Source: Siphlonurus alternatus
Lineage: Eukaryota; Arthropoda; Insecta; Ephemeroptera; Siphlonuridae
Length of the DNA: 64,000 nt
Assembly: GCA_949825025.1 (NCBI GenBank)
Contig: OX463786.1
Coordinates: 17,989,911 to 18,053,910, forward strand
Reading direction: 5' to 3'
Positions within the stretch are counted from its first letter, which is position 1. The number at the start of each line of letters is the position of its first letter. Position numbers and translations under genes: made by a program. This document shows, one piece after another, positions 1-9,070 of the stretch. The notes under the pieces are model-generated. The model did not search any database. It had not been told where the DNA came from and worked only from the letters and a program-made list of their open reading frames with translations.

Positions 1-445
1 CATCATAGAAGGTTCAGTAGCCGCCAGTTCAATAGAACCGGCTCGTTGTCAGCTACGAGTCTATTAAACTGGCTAGGGCTCCTGATGACTACAAACTGTA
101 ATTATTCTTTCAATTAATAAGAATAAATGAGATAGTTTCAAAACCAAATATTTATATTCCCGTTAAGATACCTGAAAGCTAGTCTTTATTTCAAGTGTCA
201 TTTATCCGGTTTTGAATAAAGAGATTTCCATAGTTCTCTCAGTCACAATCAAGCAAATGCTGTGATAGAGATTTTTGGAAGGCACAACAAAATCTTATAC
301 ATCTTATATATTGCCAATTTGATTCATGGAAAGCCTGGAAGTTTAATTCAGTCACTTGTGCCCAAAGCCTTACAACAGGGTTCATTTGAAGTAAAAAAAA
401 TATGCATAAAAAAGTTAATTAAATAAATTAATTGCGGAAACAATG
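1..445. other. Unassigned AT-rich sequence, probably an old repeat
   Basis: No gene is seen. The first ~270 bases resemble 13490-13650: both have a 'TAGAAGGTT...CAAT(A)GAACC/AAACC' start, a 'GAACTGGCTA'-like stretch and an 'AATCAAGCA' block in the same order. They are therefore probably two diverged copies of one interspersed repeat. The stretch ends where the structured element at 446 begins. Confidence 0.35.
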
Positions 446-832
446 AGGGGAATTCAAAAAGACTTATCCGCGAGGTTTATCCGGCGGATAACTTGTCCAA
501 GTTCTAGTCTGGATAACCTAAATACTTAGCCGCATGGACAAGTATTATATATAGGCCCAGACAAGGGTTTGGATAAGTTACTTTGGACAAGTCACTTAGC
601 CAAACCTGTTGGACAAATTCTCGTGGCTATTATAAGATAGCCGCACGGATAAGTATCGCGGACATCTCTCTCACCTGGATATCTTTTAATTACGAAGCCA
701 TCTTGGATTACGTATTAAATATGGAGGCAATTGGACCTCGATATATGGTGATTTGTTGCTAATTTATTTAGCAATTGTGTTTAAATATGATTGAGTATCA
801 ATATTTGTAGTTTTTAGAAGACTATAATTTCA
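446..832 (+). repeat. Structured terminal element, copy A (left flank of satellite array)
   Basis: About 385 bp, starting GAGGGGAATTC and ending near GACTATAATTTCA, directly joined to the first satellite monomer. Near-identical copies lie at 6129-6480 (same orientation) and 7720-8099 (inverted). The first ~220 bp is packed with the octamer family ACTTATCC / ACTTGTCC / ACTTAGCC and its reverse complements GGATAAGT / GGACAAGT / GGCTAAGT, about a dozen in all. Dense subterminal motif clusters of this kind are typical of transposase-binding regions of DNA transposons, but no transposase is present, so the assignment to a transposon class is open. Confidence 0.7.
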
Positions 833-905
833 GAGCATGATTGAGCTAAAATTAGAAGTTTTGGTTTTGTCAAGTTTTGCCGTTTTCACTGTTTTGAGGT
901 TTAAT

Positions 906-2241
906 GCCTCAAAATCCGGCTTTTTTGTTTGTTATTGAATCTTCAAAATTCCTTCATATTTGAACTCCTAGGGTCCAATTACATGACGTCAGGTGTTTTC
1001 AGCATGATCGAGCTAAAATTAAATGTTTTGGTTTTGACAAGTTTTGCCGTTTTTACTGTTTTGAAGTTTAAGGCCTCAAAATCAGGCTTTTTGTTTGTTA
1101 TTGAATCTTCAAAATTCCTTCATATTTGAACTCCTAGGGTCCAATTACACGGCGTCAGGTGTTTTTAGTATGATCAAGCTAAAATTAAAAGTTTTGGTTT
1201 TGCCGTTTTCACTGTTTTGAAGTTTAAGGCCTCAAAATCCGGCACTTTTGTTTATGATTAAAACTTCAAAATTCCTTCATATTTGAACTCCTAGGGTCCA
1301 ATTACATGGCTTCAGGTGTTTTCAGCATAATCGAGCTACAATTAGAAGTTTTGGTTGTGTCAGGTTTTGCCGTTTTCACTGTTTTGAAGTTTAAGGCCTC
1401 AAAATCCGGCTTTTTTGTTTCTGCCTAAATCTTCAAAATTCCTTCATATTTGAACTCCTAGGGTCCAATTACATGACGTCAGGTGTTTACAGCATGATCG
1501 AGCTAAAATTAGAAGTTTTGGTTTTGTCGTGTTTTGCCGTTTTCACTGTTTTGATGTTTAAGGCCTCAAAATCCGGCTTTTTTGTTTGTTATTGAATCTT
1601 CAAAATTCCTTCATATTTGAACTCCTAGGGTCCAATTACATGACGTCAGGTGTTTTCAGCATGATCGAGCTAAAATTAAATGTTTTGGTTTTGACAAGTT
1701 TTGCCGTTTTTACTGTTTTGAAGTTTAAGGCCTCAAAATCAGGCTTTTTGTTTGTTATTGAATCTTCAAAATTCCTTCATATTTGAACTCCTAGGGTCCA
1801 ATTACACGGCGTCAGGTGTTTTTAGTATGATCAAGCTAAAATTAAAAGTTTTGGTTTTGCCGTTTTCACTGTTTTGAAGTTTAAGGCCTCAAAATCCGGC
1901 ACTTTTGTTTATGATTAAAACTTCAAAATTCCTTCATATTTGAACTCCTAGGGTCCAATTACATGGCTTCAGGTGTTTTCAGCATAATCGAGCTACAATT
2001 AGAAGTTTTGGTTGTGTCAGGTTTTGCCGTTTTCACTGTTTTGAAGTTTAAGGCCTCAAAATCCGGCTTTTTTGTTTCTGCCTAAATCTTCAAAATTCCT
2101 TCATATTTGAACTCCTAGGGTCCAATTACATGACGTCAGGTGTTTACAGCATGATCGAGCTAAAATTAGAAGTTTTGGTTTTGTCGTGTTTTGCCGTTTT
2201 CACTGTTTTGATGTTTAAGGCCTCAAAATCCGGCTTTTTTG
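906..2241 (+). repeat. Higher-order repeat: two adjacent 657-bp units of four monomers
   Basis: The block starting at 906 recurs at 1563, a shift of 657 bp (167+166+157+167). The copies look identical by eye, including a monomer lacking ~10 bp before GCCGTTTTC, while neighbouring monomers differ by many substitutions. This means a recent tandem duplication of a four-monomer block. Confidence 0.85.
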
Positions 2242-4544
2242 ATTCTGACTGAATCTTCAAAATTCCTTCATATTTGAACCCCTAGGTTCCAATTAAATGA
2301 CGTCAGGTGTTTTCAGCGTTATCGAGCTAAAATTAGGAGGCTTGGATTTGTCAAGTTTGACTGTTTTCACTGTTTTGAAGTTTAAGGCCTCAAAATCCGG
2401 CTTTTTTGTTTGTTATTGAATCTTAAAAATTCCTTCATATTTGAACTCCTAGGGTCGCATTACATGGTTTCAGGTGTTTTCAGTATGATCGAGCTAAAAT
2501 TTAAAGTTTTGGTTTTGTAAATTTTTGACGTTTTCACTGTTTTGAAGCTTAAGGCCTCAAAATCCGGCATTTTTGTTTGCTATTTTATCTTAAAAATTTC
2601 TTCATATTAGAACTCCTAGGGTCCAATTACATGGCTTCAGGTGTTTTCAGCATAATCGAGCTACAATTAGAAGTTTTGGTTGTGTCAGGTTTTGAGGTTT
2701 TCACTGTTTTGAAGTTTAAGGCCTCAAAATCCGGCTTTTTTGTTTCTGCCTAAATCTTCAAAATTCCATCATATTTGAACTCCTAGGGTCCAATTACATG
2801 ACGTCAGGTGTTTACAGCATGATCGAGCTAAAATTAGAAGTTATGGTTTTGTCAAGTTTTGCCGTTTTCACCGTTTTGAAGTTTAAAGCCTCAAAATCCG
2901 GCTCTTTTGTTTATGATTGAATCTTCAAAAATCTTTCATGTTTGAAATCCTAGGGTCCAATTACATGACGTCAGGTGTTTACAGCATGATCGAGCTAAAA
3001 TTAGAAGTTATGGTTTTGTCAAGTTTTGCCGTTTTCACCGTTTTGAAGTTTAAAGCCTCAAAATCCGGCTCTTTTGTTTATGATTGAATCTTCAAAAATC
3101 CTTCATGTTTGAACTCCTAGGGTCCAATTACATGGCGTCAGGTGTTTTCAGCATGATCAAGCTAAAATTTGAAGTTATGGTTTTGTCAAGTTTTGCCGTT
3201 TTCACTGTTTTGAAGCTTAAGTCCTCAAAATCCGGCATTTTTGTTTGCTATTGAATCTTAAAAATTTCTTCATATTTGAACTCCTAGGGTCCAATTACAT
3301 GGCGTCAGGTGTTTTCAGTATGATCGAGCTAAAATTAAAAGTTTTGGTTTCGTCAAGTTTTGCCGTTTTTACTGTTTTGAAGTTTAAGGCCTCAAAATCC
3401 TGAACTTTTGTTTAAATTGGAATCTTCAAATTTCCTTCGTATTTGATTTCCTAGTGTCCAATTACATGGCGAAACGTGTTTTCAGCATGATCAAGCTAAA
3501 ATTAGAAGTGTTGGTTTTGTCAAGTTTTGCCGTTTTTACTGTTTTGAGGTTTAATGCCTCAAAATCCGGCTTTTTTGTTTATGATTGAATCTTCAAAATT
3601 CCTTCATATTTGAACTCCTAGGGTCCAACTACATGGTTTCAGGTGTTTTCAGCATGATCGAGCCAAAATTAGAAGATTTGGTTTTGTCAAGTTTTGCCGT
3701 TTTCACTGTTTTGAAGTTTAAGGCCTCAAAATCCGGCTTTTTCGTTTGTGATTAAATCTTCAAAATTCCTTCATATTTGAACTCCCTTGTTCCAAGTACA
3801 TGGTGTCAGGTGTTTTCATCATGATCAAGCTAAAATTAGAAGTGTTGGTTTTGTCAAGTTTTGCCGTTTTCACTGTTTTGAGGTTTAATGCTTTAAAATC
3901 CGGCTTTTTTGTTTATGATTAAATCTTTAAAATTCCTTCATATTTGAACTCCTAGGGTCCAACTACATGGTTTCAGGTGTTTTCAGCTTGGTCAAGCTAA
4001 AATTTGAAGTTATGCTTTTGTCAAGTTTTGCCGTTTTCACTGTTTTGAAGTTTAAGGCCTCAAAATCCGGCATTTTTGTTTGCTATTGAATCTTCAAAAT
4101 TTCTTCATATTTGAACTCCTAGGGTCCAATTACATGGCATCAGGGGTTTTCAGTATGATCAATCTAAAATTAAAAGTTTAAATTTTGTCAAGTTTTGCCG
4201 TTTTTACTGTTTTCAAGTTTAAGGCCTCAAAATCCGGCTCTTTTGTTTATGATTCAATCTTCAAAATTGCTTAATATTTGAACTCCTAGGGTTCAATTAC
4301 ATGGTTTCAGGTGTTTTCAGCATGATCGAGCCAAAATTAGAAGATTTGGTTTTGTCAAGTTTTGCCGTTTTCACTGTTTTGAAGTTTAAGGCCTCAAAAT
4401 CCGGCTTTTACGTTTGTGATTAAATCTTCAAAATTCCTTCATATTTGAACTCCCTTGTTCCAAGTACATGGTGTCAGGTGTTTTCAGCATGATCAAGCTA
4501 CAATTAGATGTTTTGGTTTTGTCAAGTTTTGCCGTTTTTACTGT

Positions 4545-4720
4545 GGGACATTCACAAAGCACTTTAACCCCCACTTTAGCCCCGATTTTTAACCCTGGTG
4601 CTAAACATGGTGCTAAACCATGAGCTTAACATGGTTAGCCCCTGGTTTAGTACCATGTTTAGCACCAGGGTTAAAAATCGGGGCTAAAGTGGGGGTTAAA
4701 GTGCTTTGTGAATGTCCCCC
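4545..4720. mobile_element. Fold-back MITE, GGGACATTCACAAAGC family, copy 1
   Basis: The whole 176-bp element is one inverted repeat: its first ~75 bp is the reverse complement of its last ~75 bp, around a centre near GGTTAGCCCC. It sits inside a satellite monomer and is flanked by ACTGT on both sides (4540-4544 and 4721-4725). Uninterrupted monomers have a single ACTGT at this place, so this is a 5-bp target-site duplication. The right end carries two more C than the left end has G. Confidence 0.9.
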
Positions 4721-5039
4721 ACTGTTTTCAAGATTAAGACCTCAAAATCCGGCTCTTTTGTTTATGATTCAATCTTCAAAATTCCTTCATATTTGAACTC
4801 CTAGGGTCCAATTACATGGCGAAAGGTGTTTTCAGCATGATCAAGCTAAAATTAGAAGTTTTGGTTTTGTCAAGTTTTGCCGTTTTCACTGTTTTGAGGT
4901 TTAATGCCTCAAAATCCGGCTTTTTTGTTTCGTATTGAATCTTTAAAATTCCTTCATATTTAAACTCCAAGGGTCGAATTACATGGCGTTAGGTGTTTTC
5001 AGTATGATCGAGCTAAAATTAGAAGTTTTGGTTTTGTCA

Positions 5040-5180
5040 AGGGGCATTCACAAAGCCTTAAGGCCACATTTAAGGCTCAATAATTTAAGGCTTGATTTTA
5101 GACGTGTTTTTTAGACCCAAAATTTCTGGTCTTAAATTATTGAGCCTTAATTGTGGCCTTAAGGCTTTGTGAATGCCCCT
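5040..5180. mobile_element. Fold-back MITE, AGGGGCATTCACAAAGCC family, copy 1
   Basis: A 141-bp near-perfect inverted repeat beginning AGGGGCATTC and ending GAATGCCCCT, inserted in a satellite monomer. TGTCA flanks it on both sides (5035-5039, 5181-5185), while empty monomers read GTTTTGTCAAGTTTTG with one TGTCA. A sister copy of the same length is at 52698-52838. Confidence 0.9.
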
Positions 5181-6128
5181 TGTCAAGTTTTGCCGTTTTC
5201 ACTGTTTTGAGGTTTAATGTTTAATGCCTCAAAATCCGGCTTTTTTGTTTATGATTGAATCTTCAAAATTCCTCCATATTTGAACTCCTAGGGTCCAATT
5301 ACACGGCGTCAGGTGTTTTCAGCATGATCGAGCTAAAATTAAAAGTTTTGGTTTTGTCAAGTTTTGCGTTTTCACCGTTTTGAAGTTTAAAGCCTCAAAA
5401 TCCGGCTCTTTTGTTTATGATTGAATCTTCAAAATTCCTTCATGTTTGAACTCCTGGGGTCCAATTACATAACGTCAGGTGTTTTCAGCATGATCGAGCT
5501 AAAATTAGAAGTTTTGGTTTTTCATGTTTTGCCGTTTTCACTGTTTTGAAGCTTAAGGCCTCAAAATCCGGCATTTTTGTTTGCTATTGAATCTTCAAAA
5601 TTTCTTCATATTTGAACTCCTAGGGTCCAATTACATGGCGTCAGGTGTATTCAGTATGATCGAGCTAAAATTAAAAGTTTTGGTTTTGTCAAGTTTTGCC
5701 GTTTTCACCGTTTTGAAGTTTAAGGCCTCAAAATCCGGCTTTTTTGTTTGTTATTGAATCTTCAAAATTCCTTCATCTTTGAACTCCAAGGGTCGAATTA
5801 CATGGCGAGAGGTGTTTTCAGCATGATCAAGCTAAAATTAGAAGTGTTGGTTTTGTCAAGATTTGCCGTTTTCACTGTTTTGAAGTTTAAGGCCTCAAAA
5901 TCCGGCTTTTTTGTTTGCTATTGAATCTTCAAAATTTCTTCATATTTGAACTCCTAGGGTCCAATTACATGGCGTCAGGTGTTTTCAGTATGATCGAGCT
6001 AAAATTAGAAGTTTTGGTTTTGTCAAGTTTTGCCGTTTTCACCGTTTTGAGGTTTAAGGCTTCAAAATCCAGCTTTTTTGTTTATGATTGAATCTTGTAA
6101 ATTCTTTCTTATTTGAACTCCTATATAA

Positions 6129-6480
6129 GAGGGAAATTCAAAAAAACTTATCCTCGAGGTTTAGCCGGCAGATAACGTGTCCACGTTCTAGTCTGGATAA
6201 CCTAAATACTTAGCCGCGTGGACAAGTATAGGCCCAGACAAATGTTTGGATAAGTTACTTTGGACAAGTCACTTAGAAAAACCTGTTGGACAAATTCTCG
6301 TGGCTAAGATAGCCGCGCGGATAAGTATCGCGGACATCTCTCTCACCTGGATTTCTTTTAATTACGCCGCCACCTTGGATTACGTCTTAAATATGGAGGT
6401 AATTGGACCTCGATATATGGTGATTTGTTGCTAATTAATTTAGCAATTGTGTTCAAATTTGATTGAATATCAATTTGTGT
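6129..6480 (+). repeat. Structured terminal element, copy B (right flank of satellite array)
   Basis: Direct-orientation copy of the element at 446-832. It starts GAGGGAAATTC immediately after the last partial monomer and ends near GAATATCAATTTGTGT. It lacks the last ~35 bp seen in copies A and C. The open frame at 6246-6434 lies entirely within it and is not regarded as a gene. Confidence 0.7.
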
Positions 6481-7563
6481 GGTATTTTTGTATACAAAGT
6501 TTGATTTAAAACAATTTAGCACTTATTTTCAATTGTTACCGCCCCTTTTCTATGACATCAACAAGCTCCGCCCTCTCTGAAAGGTAGCATATGTTTTGCT
6601 GTGCTATATTTTATAGTAATTGGAACATAAATGCAGAATATTTGTGTTAACGATTAATCTCAGTTACTTCGGAATCAATGAATATTTCCCTGCAAACGAA
6701 TTGAATGAAATAAATTTTAAAAAATCGAGAATGTTCTAAGACTTAATCGCTTATGGTTTGAGCAATTTCAGTCTTGCAGTTTTCTTACAACAGCTCCATT
6801 TCCGGTTTCCGTCCATAAGGCCAATGTTAAACTTCTACCTCAGTTTTCACAAAACTGATAAGACAGATTCGCTTCAAAATTTGTATGCCACCTATTGATG
6901 GTGAGTTCTAATTGTAAGTCCCCTGCAAGTCTTGTTGCATTCAGGCGGTACGATTGCGAAATATCAACCTACTGAGATTCATCCTTAAATAATTTCATAA
7001 GACCTTCCCAAGGACACACTCTATGCCATATAAAAAGATAAGTGAAATATCTATCGTTTATTTACTCATTTTGATGATTTATTAGAGCCCTTTGTTCACT
7101 ATGATACAATTTCTGTCACCTTTTCCGAGACTTCATTTGCATATTTATGTTCTATTTACACATTTAAACATGTAAATTTACTAAAAAATGCTCGGTATTG
7201 GCCTGGCAGAAGTTCATGATTGAATACAAACTTTTTCGTCAAAAATATAAGTAAAATAAAGCAGGCAGGAATTGTCGAGGGGAAAAAAAGCAAAGTTGTA
7301 CCGTTGTAAACGAGCTCTCAAATATCGTCAAAATAAGCAATTCTCTAATGGATATTTCACTTACCTCATAATTATATCATAATGGAATATAATCCTGTAA
7401 TAATATAAATAATTAACGCCAATCTTGCGTATTAATAGGTATATAGGTGCAAATTTGGTGAAAAATATGGCACTTCTTTATTATGTCAGCATTGTCAGCC
7501 GAAAAAGAGGGATGAGCCGGCAGCTGGATGAGGGGAGCGAGGGGAGGGAAAAGAAATAAAAGT
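6481..7563. other. AT-rich intergenic stretch, no gene seen
   Basis: No open frame with coding character, no recognised repeat and no tRNA or promoter pattern is visible between the array flank and the MITE at 7564. Confidence 0.5.
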
Positions 7564-7678
7564 CCTGTTCGTAAACCCTGCTCGGTGTACACTTTCTACA
7601 CCCAATCGACCTTATATCGCATGTAAATAAGGTCGATTGGGTGTAGAAAGTGTACACCGAGCAAGGTTTACGAACAGG
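7564..7678. mobile_element. Palindromic MITE, CCTGTTCGTAAACC family, copy 1
   Basis: A ~115-bp nearly perfect inverted repeat. Arms read CCTGTTCGTAAACCCTGCTC... and its complement, around a short TCGCATG centre. A second copy is at 22631-22752, and a sub-family with the same TGTTCGTAAA ends but different arms is at 11889, 14461, 60317 and 62096. Confidence 0.85.
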
Positions 7679-7719
7679 CCTATAACAAACGATATTATAA
7701 TAGGGAGGCGCTAAAATTT

Positions 7720-8099
7720 GAAATTATAGTCTTCTAAAAGCTACACAAATTGATACTCAATCAAATTTAAACACAATTGCTAAATAAATTAGCAACAAAT
7801 CACCATATAACGAGGTCCAATTACCTCCATATTTAAGACCTAATCCAAGATGGCGTCCTAAATAAAAAATTATTCAGGTGGGAGAGATGTCCGCGATACT
7901 TATCCGCGCGGCTAACTTAGCCACGTGAATCTGTCCAACAGGTTTGGCTAAGTGACTTGTCCAAAGTAACTTATCCAAACACTTGTCTGGGCCTATACTT
8001 GTCCACGCGGCTAAGTATATATTTAGGTTATCCAGACTAGAACGTGGACAAGTTATCCGCCGGCTAAACCTCGCGGATAAGTCTTTTTGAATTCCTCTC
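7720..8099 (-). repeat. Structured terminal element, copy C (solo, inverted)
   Basis: Inverted full-length copy of the 446-832 element without satellite monomers next to it. It shows that the element exists as an independent ~380-bp unit. The minus-strand open frame 7874-8146 runs through it and is not considered coding. Confidence 0.7.
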
Positions 8100-8772
8100 A
8101 TAATAATACCAGCAATGACATTTATTTTATCGGAAGCAGACATCACAAGGCTTGCGGAAATTATAATTTCCGGGAAATAAGGTTATTTTTCCCGACATTA
8201 AAATTACTGAAGCTTTAATGAAACCGCGCTGTGGTTACGTCGGAAACAGTAAATTAATTTTGACATGAGCTTTGGTTTCCTTTAATTAGAACATTGTTGT
8301 TATATGCAGTGTCCTGAATTGAAAATAAAGAGTTGCAAACCAATAATGACACAAGTATATAATGATAAACAACACTTGCAATAATACATAATAATGCAAT
8401 TAAAATTTTACATTAAGTATATTAAAGAAGTATTAAAAATGAAATTATTTATCAAATAAAATAATATTGAGTTGACGGTGGTTAAAAACTATTAACTTAA
8501 AGAGATTAATTATTAACTTTACCTCCAATTCAGGAAATGAAACGCTGTCAATTTTATTGCAAACATATTATATATATATGTTATATATATATTATACGTT
8601 CATAATGAAAAACATTAAATCAATGATATTATTTATATGTTTATTTTTTATTCACCCAAGTACATATACAAAAAAACATATACAACAAACAATTGAGGTG
8701 AATAGGATACAATACACGGCACAAGCAGCACCATAACACGTGGTATGTCGTATTATATCCAATTTATAAGAA

Positions 8773-8811
<39 letters not shown>

Positions 8812-9042
8812 CATCAATGTCAATAAAATAGTAGTCCGTTATTATCAACATTGTCAAAATTAAACAAATTAAATTAAACAGTAATTTACATTTTTTAATA
8901 TTTTGGTACAATCTAAACACTATATTAAATCACCAACGGTTAATATATTCCCCTGGCAACAAAGGCGGTATATCCTTGGAGTCACGCCGCGGATTTCCCC
9001 CCTCACGTATGCTAATGTTCTGCAAGGCCGGCTGACCAGCAG
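8100..9042. other. AT-rich intergenic stretch with an A33-class homopolymer
   Basis: Nothing gene-like is seen up to the first Kazal gene. A pure A run of about 30 occupies ~8776-8809 with no recognisable retroelement body next to it. Confidence 0.5.
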
Positions 9043-9047
9043 TCAGT
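9043..9047 (+). promoter_or_regulatory. Candidate TCAGT initiator of the first Kazal gene
   Basis: TCAGT, the arthropod initiator consensus, lies 24 bases before the ATG at 9071. No convincing TATA box is seen 30 bases upstream, so this is weak on its own. Confidence 0.35.
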
Positions 9048-9070
9048 TTGCTTCGTCGCCAAGTCGCACC

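Larger units (their letters stand above)
833..6128 (+). repeat. Satellite-like tandem array, ~167-bp monomer, about 30 copies
   Basis: The spacing of the landmark AGCTAAAATT (844, 1011, 1177, 1334, 1501, 1668 and onward) gives monomers of 167, 166, 157, 167 and 167 bp. Conserved blocks in each unit are GCCGTTTTCACTGTTTTGAAG, GCCTCAAAATCCGGC, GAACTCCTAGGGTCCAATTA and a near-palindromic TGACGTCAGGTG or TGGCGTCAGGTG. The array is interrupted by MITEs at 4545-4720 and 5040-5180, which leaves about 5.0 kb of satellite. Short open frames inside it (929-1129 and 1586-1786, identical) are by-products of the repeat. Whether it is a centromeric or pericentromeric satellite or an internal array of a transposon cannot be decided from this window. 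Confidence 0.93.

Noticed and set aside
929..1786. Two identical 66-codon open frames
   Set aside because: They are the same satellite segment repeated 657 bp apart; no start context, splice sites or coding bias.
833..6128. CRISPR-like regular repeats
   Set aside because: Monomers are 167 bp, contiguous without spacers, and the genome is eukaryotic; this is a satellite.
446..6480. LTR retrotransposon with copies A and B as LTRs
   Set aside because: No gag or pol coding region, no primer-binding site or polypurine tract, no TG...CA ends; the interior is only satellite.
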